Positions 24,401 through 34,178 of a stretch of DNA of 64,000 nt are shown here, in pieces (the first letter of the stretch is position 1; the number at the start of each line of letters is the position of its first letter). A program made the translations under genes and the position numbers. Source of the stretch: Enoplolaimus lenunculus (Eukaryota > Nematoda > Enoplea > Enoplida > Thoracostomopsidae). The DNA lies in contig JASANG010003146.1 of NCBI GenBank assembly GCA_030248215.1, forward strand, positions 1 to 64,000. Direction: 5' to 3'. The notes under the pieces are model-generated. The model made no database searches and was not told the DNA's origin. It saw only the letters and a list, made by a program, of their open reading frames with translations.

Positions 24401-27400
24401 TTATATTAATCACAGTTTCAATTATAGATTATCTATATTTTATATAATTGTGCTTCTTTCAACTTCTGGTTAAGTTGTCAGTAATATTAGTTAAAGTTAT
24501 TGTTATTAGCGTTTGTGAGAAATTTTTGTCATGTTGAGCGATGAGTAATCTTCAGTTGAATTGGAAACACGGTCTAGAATGAAAAAATGGTCCAAAAAGT
24601 CGGTTTGCAAAATTTTAAGCCTGCCCCCAGGACCCCCAGATCATCTGAGGGCCCCCCTGGAAAACTGTACCCCAGCAGAATCAGCTGCCCCCCCGGGGAA
24701 CTCCTGGGGGGGGGGGCCCACAGGAAACGCCCCCCGGCGGAAATTTTCAAACTGTGGAGAAGCCAGAGTCATCAACCTTCAGCCTTGTTATTACTTTCAT
24801 TGCAGTTTTTGTTGTGGTGCATATTTTAATCTAATTGCTGTAAAAGTAGAAGACCGAGAACAATAGTGATTGAAAACAATCATTCTTATGAATACGAGCA
24901 ATGGTTTTTGTGTATACAAAGGCAGTGTTTGTTTGTATTGGTTCATGGCAGCAGAAGTTACCAGGAGAAATTGTCAAAAAACCTTATGCCCTGAGAAAAT
25001 TGGAACTACCTTAAAACTTCATGTTAACTCACGAACTCTTTGACTGGAACCTGGAATACTCTTATTAATTCTTAATAGTTAGCGTTCTGTATGAGGCATT
25101 GTACTAATAGTTAGTGTTCTATATGAGGTATTGTGCTATCAGGGTTTTATTTTTAGGAGCGCTAGCGTCGGCTGAGGTTATCGGGTATTGTACTATCAGG
25201 ATATTATTTTTAGAAACACTCGTATCGCCTGAGGAATCACTGCAAACTAAAACCTCGGGCGACAAAACTACCCGAGCGGAATCTTTGTTCCAATTGATAG
25301 GCGAGTATGTGGAGGATCCAAAGCAGCTGATGTCTAATGAATATTGTGGGATGTGAGTTATTGACAGTGTAATTACTCGTTATGGTTGCGCTATACTTTT
25401 ATTGACATCCGTCACTCGTCCGGGGCCGTCCGTCACTCGTTCGGGGCCGTCCGTCACCAGTATGACGCCGTCAGTCCCCAGCACGGCACCGTCCGTCACA
25501 CGTACGGTGTCGTCTGTCACGGTCCGTCACTCGTACGGCGCCGTCCGTCACCGTCTTTACGTACGATAACGTCTAGTTAAACTGTTGTGATAAATTTCTA
25601 AACAAATCTATTGAATCAGTGATAGAAAGTTATAATTATCGTCCCATTTACTTTCATCAAGAGTGTGTAAATACAGTGTGTGATATTTTGGCACACAATG
25701 TATTACAGCTATGAAGCATTTCGCGATCCGATCTTAATGGTAATTTTTCCATAGTTGAGGAAGTGCGTAAAACTGTATGCATTTTTACGATATTAATAAG
25801 CATATGGAAACTTGAGACCGCGTGATGTTTTATGCGTGTAAATCGGGGTATACTGAAGCGTCACACTCTGTATATTGTATGTTCTTGCTTTCACCAATAT
25901 TTGTGGTTAATAAAAATGACATGCGGTTGTGTCACTGTGACCAGTCATGCTACTAGAGTTACATCCGGGTCTGGTTATTCCGGGCATCTTTGCCGAAAAA
26001 TTGTGGGTGTTTGTCTGAGTTATGGGCTTGAGAAGTTCTGGACCAGGATCTGAGTTTTCACAACAAAAAGTTGCAAATCTTAGTATTGCAAAAATATCCT
26101 TACAAAATAGCCGAACTAAAATGATTTATTACAAATCTATTTATCCAATCAGTCGCTTTTCAAATTAAGATTTTGTAGTACTGACTGGTATTAAACATAA
26201 ATTCGCGTTGACTCTTTCAACTAGTGCTTATGTTGCGAACGGTTGGAATAGGCCGACAGCACTTATATGCAATAATGCATAATTCAGGGTTCCAACAGGA
26301 ATTAAGTTTTGCCTTAAGAGAAGTTGTATTTTTTCGCAGGAACAGGAACCGGAATTAGAAGCAATTTTTATCACCGAATTACTGCATTACTGTTTTGAAA
26401 GGGCTTTAAGTGAATTTTCAGCAATTTCGTCATGAAGTTTGGCGAGAACACATCGTATTTTAATTTAACAGTTTGTTAACAAAACTGAACAAATTGCATA
26501 AACACTCATTTCGAAATCACAATTTTTCAAAGCCAAAGTTTTCAGTATTATTTAAATCGTTACGGATTATTTGCCACAAAACCGCAAAAATCGAGGAACA
26601 GGAACAGGAGTTGAATTTTTGCAGGAATTCCGGCAAGAACGAGAATTCCGACAGAACAATGATATATTTCAATATGTTTTACAATTTGTGTAATGTATGA
26701 TATCAGGGTTGCTCAAGTTCGAAGAACGTTACGTTAGCGAAAAGGTAGAAAATGAACCTTTTTTGATTTAATCATTAGAGGCCCCTACAATTGTGGATCT
26801 TACTATCAGATCCAACATAAGGAGCTACGCAAAAATAAAAGTTAGCATCAGACACGAAGTTTTGCCACTTCAAGTGAAATTGAAATTTTCGAGAGGGTGG
26901 CGTTGGAGGGGAGGTTCTCGCTAAACGCGATTTTCGTTTCTCGGGCCTGAGATATCGTAAGGCCCGACCCTGTCGATAGAAGTTATATAAGGACAAAATC
27001 TGCATTTTGACGGTTTGTCGTAAAAATATTTTAGGACCAAGTTCAGGTTTACTTTGTGGAAAATTCCGGGTGCGGGTATTTACTTTTAAATGTTGCACCT
27101 CTAATTGTTACAGATGTGATGCGTCCTTGGACCTTACAAATCCTGTGACAAGCATTCAACATTTCGAAAGTATAATGCATAATCGTCGCCTTAAACGATG
27201 GTTAATTAGTCAGTGTATTCGTAACAATTTGCTCACAAGTAGCCAAGCGTCTGAGACATGGGCAGATGACGTAGTGGATCGCGTGGTCAAGGTACGAACT
27301 TACTAACTAGTAGTGACGGGCGCCGGTTATCCGGATAATTTTTTATTCAAATGTTATTCGTAAGACTTCGGATATTTTAAATGTCTTAATAATCGAATAA

Positions 27401-30083
27401 TTTTTATCAGGTACCAGTTTCGCTATTAAAGTAACATGTTGTTTTATTGCCATAAACATTCATCGAGTACATGGTGCAACCAGAATTTTGTATTCTGTAG
27501 GGAAATGTGGCGTTTTCCACTATTCGGCTTCGGTATTAAATCCGACGTTTTTACTTGATTTTTCCAGTATACCTTTTTAATCATTTTTGTTCTTAGCTAA
27601 TCTCACTTTTTTCACGAATTTTTATTTTTGAGTTAAATAAAAAAACAACGCTACAGCAATCTATAAATTTCACTGAACTTCCATAGAATTGCTGATAAAC
27701 GCAACAATTTATGCAGTCAGTTACCACGCGTAGTAAGTTTGATTGTAATCCTTAGAAAAAGACAGTATATTGGTCATACTTTCAGTTACATTTAGCTAAA
27801 AATTAATTTTTCGATAACAGTTATAGAATTTGCGTTCCTCGAAGCATATGACATTCAAATGCGTTAAATGTAAAGTTATAATCACATCGACCGAACAAGC
27901 AGAAAAACACGCTGCTTCAAAAGCTCACAAAGCGCGTATTAAAGGCATTCCCATTGTTCGTTGGCTTCCTGAGAACTCGCGCAATCAGTAAGTTGTTAGT
28001 TGGTGGTATGTTTTAGGTTTTCATGTCGTGGTTTACTTTTAACACTGTTTGAGGCTTATCCGGTCAGTATTCCTAAATATGTGTAGCAAATACTACCAGT
28101 TGATAATAGAATCACGCGTGTAACTTTACAATGAATGACTAATGGGGTTGTAAATATAGCACATTTTCGAAGGTAACGAGACAGTGTACAACAGAAGAAG
28201 TGTAAATTGAAAAAATTGTTATATTATTTTGTTCTAGTTAAATTTCTCTAGATTTGATTTGGTTTGTCAAACGTGTACATGTAAGTTCAGTTCGGCCGCC
28301 GAAGCCAACGCTCACATCCAAACAAAATCGCATGTTCAGGCGGTGGTATATGCGGCTGCTTTGGGCAAAAAATTCAATCCAGGTCCGTCGTGTTCCCTTC
28401 CGAAATGGTATCTCACTAAAGGAAATGAAGTAGCTCGCAAGATTAAAGCGGAAGCAAATCATGTTGTTGCCCGTCAAGAAGCAAAAGAACTAATGCAGCA
28501 AAATTTGGAAGGTAAGGGAATGTTTCGAAGTCAACTCTAATTTTGGTACAAGTTTACTTCAATGTCCCCACATTCTAATACTTAAAGTTAGGCTTGGTAT
28601 TAGTAAAATAATAATCAGTAATGTTGGGGACTTTTAACAGCTGTCTATTTAACATTTGTATGAGAAAATGGTAAACAAGCACCAAAATTTGACAACAATG
28701 TAATTTTTTACTGCAATACCGCAACCTGCGCTTTATATTTAAGGATGTTTCCTGTTGTTAGTCTGAAAAGTAACAGCGCAGTTTCGGTCAAAAATAGTGA
28801 CATGGGTCAAATAGCGATTCAAATTTGTTTTATGTTATTTTTGGGTTATAGATGGACCTCCTGGCCTGAAAAAATCACGTCTAACGCGACCAGATTTAAA
28901 CTGCCTTCATCTTTCGAGCGCGGCTGGAACAGATAAAGCCGGTTTATCAACCACTGTGGCAAAATTGCGGAACACCTCAGGTAACAAAATCACATCGCCT
29001 CTAGTCCCTGTGGCACCGCCAATCTCTAAAAGTTGTTCACGATTCGCACCCAATGCCGGCCTAACAGCGCAGTTTCGGTCAAAAATAGTGACATGGGTCA
29101 AATAGCGATTCAAATTTGTTTTATGTTATTTTTGGGTTATAGATGGACCTCCTGGCCTGAAAAAATCACGTCTAACGCGACCAGATTTAAACTGCCTTCA
29201 TCTTTCGAGCGCGGCTGGAACAGATAAAGCCGGTTTATCAACCACTGTGGCAAAATTGCGGAACACCTCAGGTAACAAAATCACATCGCCTCTAGTCCCT
29301 GTGGCACCGCCAATCTCTAAAAGTTGTTCACGATTCGCACCCAATGCCGGCCTCCAAGCAGATGGGTCACAAACGCAGCGAAAGACCTCAGCTGGACAAT
29401 TAACGACGCGGAAGATGGCCATGTCATCTTGCTCTGGACAGGATTTTTCAGACGACATTAATTTTGATGATGCTCAGATGTACTTTGGATCTGGTATGTG
29501 ACAAAAATATATAGCTCTTATCATAGGAGGAATTGCACACACCTTGGCGAAACCTGAACCTTCGTGTTTGTTTTTAAGGAACATAAGAAATAAAGGTGTT
29601 TACTGAGTCGAGTCGTATGGGTAGATTGATTCATTTTGAGAATTCAAACACCGATATTATTGAAAGGTTTTTCTGTTAATATCTTGCGTTGAATTTGTTT
29701 TAAATTATAAATTTTCGCAAATAGTATAGTTGTTTTTCTGCAACGAAAGCTTACTTTTAAATTACTGTTATAGGTGCTGTGTTTGATGAGCACTCAACAT
29801 CGTTTATCTCTGTTCCTCGACACGACATGTCCTCGATCTCGGTGGGCAGAGAGAAAAGGCATGCCAGCCAAATTCCATTCAGCCTTGCTGCAGTGCGATC
29901 GATGCTGTTTCCATCAAAAGACCAGTCAAATACTGATATGGCCGGCGCCAAGCTACCTATCCGAACAGGTTCTTCTACTGACGTGGGAGTTGCCGTGGAA
30001 CAGCCCGCAGTATCAAATTTTAATACCTCGCTTAAAAACCAGAAAAATAAGGAGCAACAAGAATATAATTATAATAATAGTAA

Positions 30084-30138
<55 letters not shown>

Positions 30139-31264
30139 AATAACAATAGCAACAACAATAATAATACTACTACTAATAATAATAGTAATAATAAGCAACA
30201 ACAGCAAACAGATCAGCTACAACCTGGAGAAGCAAAACGAAAGCGACGTTTACAAACGTTACACGATAATTCATCGTTTGTTTGTGAGGTTTGTATAAAG
30301 GGATTCCACACAGAAGAGATTTATAAAGCGCATTTATCATCCGTGTTTCATGTGCAAAAAGAAACCGAAGCTGCGCTGAAAATGATGACTGGTGATCATA
30401 ATCAATCCGCTATGGGTAGCAGTGGAGGATCAGGCTCAGGATTAGTACTGGATCCGCTACAAACGATTCGAACGAAACGGCAGACAAAACAGTGGGGTGC
30501 GATGGCGATACAAAAGTAAGTTTGGTATTGAAAATTTTTAGTAAAAACATTCTGTATTGTGATAACACGGACTTAGACTAGGTGGCCATGTGGAATTGTA
30601 AAATTTACGGATAATGTTTGTATATTGAACGAGAATAGTATTAGCGTTAAGGTATACTTATGCGGGTACCGTCCGTCAGCGTCCGGTTCGGTGCTTCACC
30701 ATCCATCACTATAAGTTACGTAAGTTTAGGCAACCCTAACACTTTTATTTGTATGCGTAGTCGTGGTTATTAACAGAGTTTGTTACGAATTTTTACATGC
30801 TTTTGAGACAAATGAAACGATTAATAGCGCATTAATTCTTGTGTCGTCATAGAAATAAAGACAAGACAGCATGTTATACCAACTGTCAAAATGGTCTGTT
30901 AGTGTAGTTGAAGGACGTTTGTTTGGAGGCTCTGGTGTATGTGTAACATTAGGGCAAGGTGCGATCAGCGTTATGTAATCATGTAGGTTGGGACTTGCTG
31001 GAATATTTTTAAATTGTTTTTTCCAAACAAATGTTTTCTTTGTTTTTCAGGGGCAAAACGGGTCCGGAAATTGTTTATTCGCCGTCGGTGGGAACATCAA
31101 CATGTTCATTTGGCCCGAGAATGGTGTTTCCCCCACGTCCGATGAAATCGGCGTCAAAAAGCATAAATGCTACCGGGGGAAATACTGTTCCTCTCGCTGC
31201 ACCAAGGTTTGCGCCAAAAAAACCACAACGTGGCGGTATGCAAATACGTGCAGATAATTGGTAA
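18092..31264 (+). CDS. Multi-exon U1-type C2H2 zinc-finger protein
   Basis: I rebuilt this gene from splice sites and phases: 18092-18444, 19125-19422, 21982-22300, 23266-23409, 25214-25352, 27114-27291, 27827-27987, 28252-28511, 29143-29493, 29774-30515, 31051-31264. All junctions keep frame, giving 1,052 residues. Four CxxC...HxxxxxH fingers lie at about 416-440, 489-511, 536-558 and 905-927. The first is completed only by the exon 5/6 junction (CGIC), which supports the model. A poly-Asn tract (about 833-874) and a basic KRKRR (about 889) precede finger 4. The wide finger spacing and X5 between histidines match the U1/dsRNA-binding type (ZnF_U1, as in ZFR or ZNF346). The protein is therefore probably nuclear and binds RNA or DNA. 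The N-terminal 400 residues are unrecognised. No orthologue could be named. Confidence 0.8.
18631..18858 (-). CDS. Uncharacterised 75-codon frame in intron 1
   Basis: This ATG-initiated frame is antisense to the zinc-finger gene (MSTIHIFIYGSSPPGQ..., then a helix-like LDDVKHITELSEHATNLQEQ). An identical translation exists in the left arm at 9,543-9,770 (+), which only reflects the arm duplication. I see no splice partner and no known domain, so it may be chance or a repeat remnant. Confidence 0.2.
   Translation of the reverse strand: MSTIHIFIYGSSPPGQHNIPRKLILDDVKHITELSEHATNLQEQEHAIYLWRFGTSSISSSDYISIHQILRDISI
19125..19422 (+). CDS. Zinc-finger gene exon 2
   Basis: The acceptor is GTTGTTTTAG|ACCACA (phase 2) and the donor GAACTA|GTATGT (phase 0). 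It encodes 99 whole residues, Ser-rich at first, then an acidic stretch that looks helical (ELIERALRGETLPDEMLKRL). No known domain was recognised. Confidence 0.8.
20795..21125 (+). repeat. CCGGAA-rich degenerate repeat in intron 2
   Basis: Repeated CCGGAA hexamers (ACCGGAACCGGAACTGG, ATGCCGGAAATGCCGGAAACGG) make an open frame of 126 codons at 20,952-21,332. I treat it as intronic repeat, because exon 2 joins exon 3 cleanly in phase 0 without it. Related motifs occur at about 26,340, 26,600 and 37,735-37,830. Confidence 0.5.
21982..22300 (+). CDS. Zinc-finger gene exon 3
   Basis: The acceptor is ACAATTTCAG|TCGTTAG and the donor TCAATGG|GTACGT (phase 1). The exon encodes 106 residues with conserved-looking aromatic and charged content (FNHMWHHQEDAIKTLF, YDPKYWFDDFYKRK), a probable folded helical segment of unknown family. 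It follows exon 2 in phase 0. Confidence 0.85.
23266..23409 (+). CDS. Zinc-finger gene exon 4
   Basis: The acceptor is GTGATTATAG|GGTTC and the donor GCTGTTG|GTAGGT. Both are phase 1, and the length is 144 nt. It encodes a hydrophilic linker ending in PPPSAVG. Confidence 0.75.
23974..24766. mobile_element. Mirror copy of the GC-rich transposon
   Basis: The same element lies in the right arm, in intron 4 of the zinc-finger gene, with the same 15-bp terminal repeats and several length changes in the homopolymer runs. Being present in both arms, it inserted before the arms duplicated, if the duplication is real. Confidence 0.6.
25214..25352 (+). CDS. Zinc-finger gene exon 5 (first half of finger 1)
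   Basis: The acceptor is TATTTTTAG|AAACAC (phase 1) and the donor TGTGGGAT|GTGAGT (phase 2). It ends with NEYCG, the start of the first zinc finger. The mirror copy at 3,054-3,193 is one base longer and out of frame. Confidence 0.75.
25405..25556. repeat. 21-bp minisatellite, right arm
   Basis: This mirrored copy of the array lies in intron 5 of the zinc-finger gene, just after the exon 5 donor. One unit is shorter than in the left arm. Confidence 0.85.
27114..27291 (+). CDS. Zinc-finger gene exon 6 (rest of finger 1)
   Basis: The acceptor is AATTGTTACAG|ATGTG and the donor GTCAAG|GTACGA (phase 0). It completes finger 1 (second Cys, then H-x5-H in HFESIMH) and continues with a basic helix (HNRRLKRWLISQ). 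Confidence 0.85.
27827..27987 (+). CDS. Zinc-finger gene exon 7 (finger 2)
   Basis: The acceptor is ACAGTTATAG|AATTTG and the donor CAATCA|GTAAGT (phase 2). It encodes CVKC...HAASKAH, a C-x2-C-x12-H-x5-H finger. This is the only early exon that is not duplicated in the window. Confidence 0.85.
27998..28823 (+). repeat. Partner of the direct repeat at 9-844
   Basis: This piece of introns 7-8 and exon 8 of the zinc-finger gene is repeated in direct orientation at the left window edge. Its right breakpoint falls inside the first unit of the 291-bp tandem duplication. Confidence 0.9.
28252..28511 (+). CDS. Zinc-finger gene exon 8 (finger 3)
   Basis: The acceptor is TTTCTCTAG|ATTTG and the donor TTGGAAG|GTAAGG (phase 1). 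It encodes CQTC...HIQTKSH and a long basic/acidic helix rich in Ala, Lys and Glu. A broken copy in direct orientation lies at 264-524. Confidence 0.9.
28771..29352 (+). repeat. Perfect 291-bp tandem duplication
   Basis: The unit starting TAACAGCGCAGTTTCGG at 28,771 is repeated at 29,062, and I see no difference between the units. It covers the end of intron 8 and the first 210 bases of exon 9. The junction is ATGCCGGCC|TAACAGCG. The unit length is a multiple of three. Confidence 0.95.
28852..28980 (+). CDS. Possible duplicated exon 9a
   Basis: The first unit of the 291-bp tandem duplication keeps the acceptor TTATAG|ATGGAC and an internal donor-like site CCTCAG|GTAACA. Splicing there gives a symmetric 129-nt exon (phase 1 to phase 1) that would join in frame to exon 9. 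Without this donor the copy reads into intron and stops. Confidence 0.25.
29143..29493 (+). CDS. Zinc-finger gene exon 9
   Basis: The acceptor is GGGTTATAG|ATGGAC and the donor GGATCTG|GTATGT. Both are phase 1. It encodes a Ser/Thr/Pro-rich linker ending in an acidic stretch (DDINFDDAQMYFGSG). Its first 210 bases are also present in the upstream tandem copy at 28,852-29,061. Confidence 0.8.
29774..30515 (+). CDS. Zinc-finger gene exon 10 (poly-Asn, NLS, finger 4)
   Basis: The acceptor is ACTGTTATAG|GTGCTG and the donor CAAAA|GTAAGT (phase 2). It encodes a Ser-rich segment, an Asn-rich tract from an AAT/AAC microsatellite, a Gln run, the basic patch KRKRR and finger 4 (CEVC...HLSSVFH), then a Gly/Ser-rich tail. 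Confidence 0.9.
30062..30195 (+). repeat. AAT/AAC microsatellite inside exon 10
   Basis: Imperfect AAT repeats with AAC, ACT and AGT variants are translated as an Asn tract with a few Thr and Ser, followed by Gln codons. Confidence 0.95.
31051..31264 (+). CDS. Zinc-finger gene exon 11 (one possible end)
   Basis: The acceptor is TGTTTTTCAG|GGGCAA (phase 2). It encodes a basic Pro/Gly/Arg-rich tail ending QIRADNW and a TAA stop at 31,262-31,264. A donor-like TTG|GTAATC just before the stop allows splicing on to 31,741 instead. Confidence 0.75.
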
Positions 31265-31740
31265 TCAGGGACGAAAAATTGAGCGAAATATAGCCAAAAG
31301 CTATAGTTTGTAGGGTGTAATTAAAATTGATCTTAACTATTTTGTCGGGGCATATGAAGAGATATACGGATCTACAGGTTGAGTTTTTGCTCTGTATTCT
31401 CAATAGTAATAATGTGTAGCACCTACATATTTGCGGATACTGATAGGTTTTGCAAACAAGAAGACCATGGCAACTAGGCGATCAAAAATTATACTCGTAA
31501 GCAGCACCTGTAACAATTGAGAAAAGCATGCTAAATTTCGAAGCTCAGCATTCGTCGTTTTAAAAGTTACAAGGTCTGGTCTAGAACCAACTGGAAATAG
31601 GTGCTGAATACGTTTGAGAATTTGGGCATAGATGTGTTCATAACACCTATATGCGTTGAACCTAATTTAGTTTAGTTTATTGATGTGTATAAAGGATTAC
31701 TTTGATAACATTTATGCTTAATCGGCATTTTTTATTACAG

Positions 31741-31822
31741 TAACATTTATTTACGAGCTGGAATACATCAACCGCTAGTACATTTCGTCGATTTGGCAGC
31801 TTGTCTTTTGAAACCTGCTTAA
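31741..31822 (+). CDS. Possible alternative last exon
   Basis: A strong acceptor (TTTTTTATTACAG) is followed by 26 codons (NIYLRAGIHQPLVHFVDL...) and a TAA. It is phase-compatible with the donor at 31,261 in exon 11 and sits 60 bases before an AATAAA. This end gives about 1,078 residues. Confidence 0.45.
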
Positions 31823-31882
31823 GTCTATTCATATTTTAAATATTTAAAACTTGTGCTGCACAGTCTCTCGGCAGTTGTGTAA

Positions 31883-31888
31883 AATAAA
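31883..31888 (+). terminator. Polyadenylation signal AATAAA
   Basis: This AATAAA follows the alternative last exon of the zinc-finger gene by 60 bases and fits the expected spacing. Confidence 0.45.
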
Positions 31889-31919
31889 CTTGTTATCTAT
31901 TGATTGCATTTCGAGCTTT

Positions 31920-33400
31920 AGTTACCCGGGAAATTGGGATTCTACATGGAAATTGAGATTTCGGGCGCAACCTGTTTCGCTCGGGATTTTGGGAAATCGA
32001 GATATTACCTTTCAATTTGGATTGTGGGAAATTCGGATAGGTATTACTCGGGAAATGGGGGTTCTGTCGATAAATTGCGATTCTCGGCGCAACTTTTTTC
32101 GCGCAGGATTTTGTGATATTACTCAGGAAATTGGGATTTTTTTGGAAATTCGGATACTACCCGGGATTGGCATTCTATCCCGAAATTGTGGTTTTGGGCG
32201 CATCGATTTTTGGTAGGGAGTTTGGGAAATTGGGGTATTACCCGTGAAATTGAGATATTGCCTAAAAATTGGGAGTTTGTGGAAATTTGGATTCTACCGG
32301 GAATTTGAAATTTTGGATGCAACCTTTGTCGCTCTGGATTTTGGGAAATGGGATTTTGGAAAAGTGTGATATTTACCGTGGCAATCGGGATGTTGGGAAA
32401 TTCGGATATTACCCGGGAAATTGGCATTCCACCCAAAAATGGCGATGTTTGTGCGACTTTTTTCGCTGGTGATTTTGGGAAGGGCTTTATAGGTATACCC
32501 CGCGAAATTACGCTTTTGCGAAATTCGAATATTGCCCGGGAAAAGGATTTTGGGAACTTCAGATTCTGCAGGGAAAATGCTATTTTCTGCCCAAGCTTTT
32601 TCGCTCGGCAAATTTGGATATTACCCGGCTAATTCAGATTTTGGGAAATTTGGTTATTAGCCGGGAAATTGGGACGAAACTGCGATTTTCGGCGTTATAT
32701 TTTTCGCTCGGGATATTGGGAAATTGGGGTACCCGGGAAATTCAATTCAGATTCTACCGGGGAATGAAGATTTTTGGCGCTACCTGATTAGCTCTGGATT
32801 TTGGAGAAATTTGATAAAATGTGGGAAATTGGATTTCGGAAAATTCGAATATTACACGGAAAATTTAGACATTGCTATTTTTGGCGCAACCTTTTTCGCG
32901 CAGGACTTTGATAAATTAGGATTTTGGAAAATTGAGATATTACCCGAGAAATTCGGATGTTGGAAAATCGGGATGGGAAATTGGGAGTTCGGGAAAATCG
33001 GATATTACCGGGAAATTGCCATACTAACCGAAAGTTCGATTTTGGGTGCAGCCATTTTCGCTATAGGGATTTTGGCAAATTTTGATATTACCCGGAAAAT
33101 TACAGTTTCGGGGGCAATCTTTGTCGCTCGGATTTTTAGGAAATTGGGATTTTGGAAAATGTTATATTTATTACCAGGAGGATTTGGATTTTGGAAAATT
33201 GTTATCATTATTACAAGGAAAATTGGATTTTATGAAATTCGGGTATTACCTAAATTTCATTTTCCTCGAGAACTCGCAACCTTTTTAGCTCGGGGATTTT
33301 GGGAAATTACCTTGGAAATTGGGCTTTTGGGAAACTCGGATATTACCCGGAAAATTGGGATATTGGGGAATTGGGATATGGCATCATTTGAATCAACATT
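31920..33400 (+). repeat. Degenerate GGGAAATTGGGATATTACCC array
   Basis: About 1.5 kb consists of short G-AAATT motifs (GGGAAATTGGGATTTTGGG, CGGATATTACCC). A marker box GGCGCAACCTTTTTCGCTCGGG recurs about twelve times, at spacings of roughly 60-160 bp (near 31,964, 32,086, 32,196, 32,315, 32,450, 32,590, 32,690, 32,775, 32,884, 33,045, 33,108 and 33,270). Long open frames in it are by-products of the repeat. Confidence 0.85.
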
Positions 33401-33529
33401 TATATTTTTACAACAAATTGTCCAAAGTTTACAAAAAATCTCGCGGAACGACATGAGTAACTTATTAAAATACGAAAAATTTCTGAACTGTGTTGAAAAG
33501 TCGTGTTGATTCTTCGGGCCAATGTATAG

Positions 33530-34090
33530 CACCGGGGCTTCCAGTTTTCCACGGTGGAAAAGTTATAACCAGGAGTGCAGCGCAACCACTCCTGTATGGC
33601 GGCCAAATTTTCCGCTGTTTTGCTGGGAAAATTAAAAGGCATATGTGTGGCTGGGAAAACTGGAAAATTCAAACGCCAATAAATATTCCCACGTTTGGTA
33701 GGAAAAGTTAGAGGTGCAGACGATGATCGGAAACCTGTAAAACTGAAAAAGTTAAAGGTATAGGTTTTTCTCTGGTTGCCGGTTGGGAAGGAACACTTTG
33801 GTTGGTTTGGATGGAACATTGGGATGTGTGGTGCTGGTCGGAAAACGGGAAAAGTGGAAAATTTAAGCGTAGGGCATAGGTTTTGGTTGGAAAACGGAAA
33901 AAGTGGAAAATTTTAATGCCTAGATTTTACCCTGCGTTGGTAGGGAAAATCTGAAGCATAGGTTTTGGTTGGAAAACGGGAAAAATGGAAAATTTTAATG
34001 CCTAGATTTTACCCTGTGTTGGTAGGCAAAATCTGAAGCATAGGTTTTGGTTGGGAAACGGGAAAAGTGGAAAACTGAAACGCCTAGGTA
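33530..34090 (+). repeat. GGAAAACGGGAAAAGTGG tandem repeat, about 82 bp
   Basis: Units beginning GGTTTTGGTTGGAAAACGGG at 33,878, 33,961 and 34,042 (period 81-83 bp) share TGCCTAGATTTTACCCTG and GTAGGGAAAATCTGAAGC. More degenerate units extend upstream to about 33,530. The array lies between the previous array and the 3' end of the receptor gene. Confidence 0.8.
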
Positions 34091-34096
34091 TTTATT
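34091..34096 (-). terminator. Polyadenylation signal of the receptor gene
   Basis: AATAAA on the minus strand lies 82 bases after the stop codon at 34,179-34,181. Confidence 0.5.
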
Positions 34097-34178
34097 GGGA
34101 AACATACCCAACCTGTCAAGTGACCGGCAGGATTCAACTGCATTGGTAAAAATTTACCATAGCTGGAGGTCAACTGTA

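Larger units (their letters stand above)
14354..27578. repeat. Right arm of giant inverted repeat
   Basis: This is the mirror of the left arm. It carries the intact first six exons of the zinc-finger gene on the + strand, and the gene continues past the arm end. The outer boundary is sharp: homology to the left arm stops in the run of A/T at about 27,574-27,578, inside intron 6. The single-copy stretch 27,579-27,997 (exon 7) follows. Confidence 0.95.

Noticed and set aside
30013-30207. Minus-strand poly-Ile/Leu frame
   Set aside because: It is antisense of the AAT microsatellite in exon 10.
31851-33509. Long frames at 31,851-32,216, 32,724-33,509 and antisense
   Set aside because: They are products of the degenerate GGGAAATTGGG repeat, with repetitive Gly/Ile/Phe-rich translation and no splice support.
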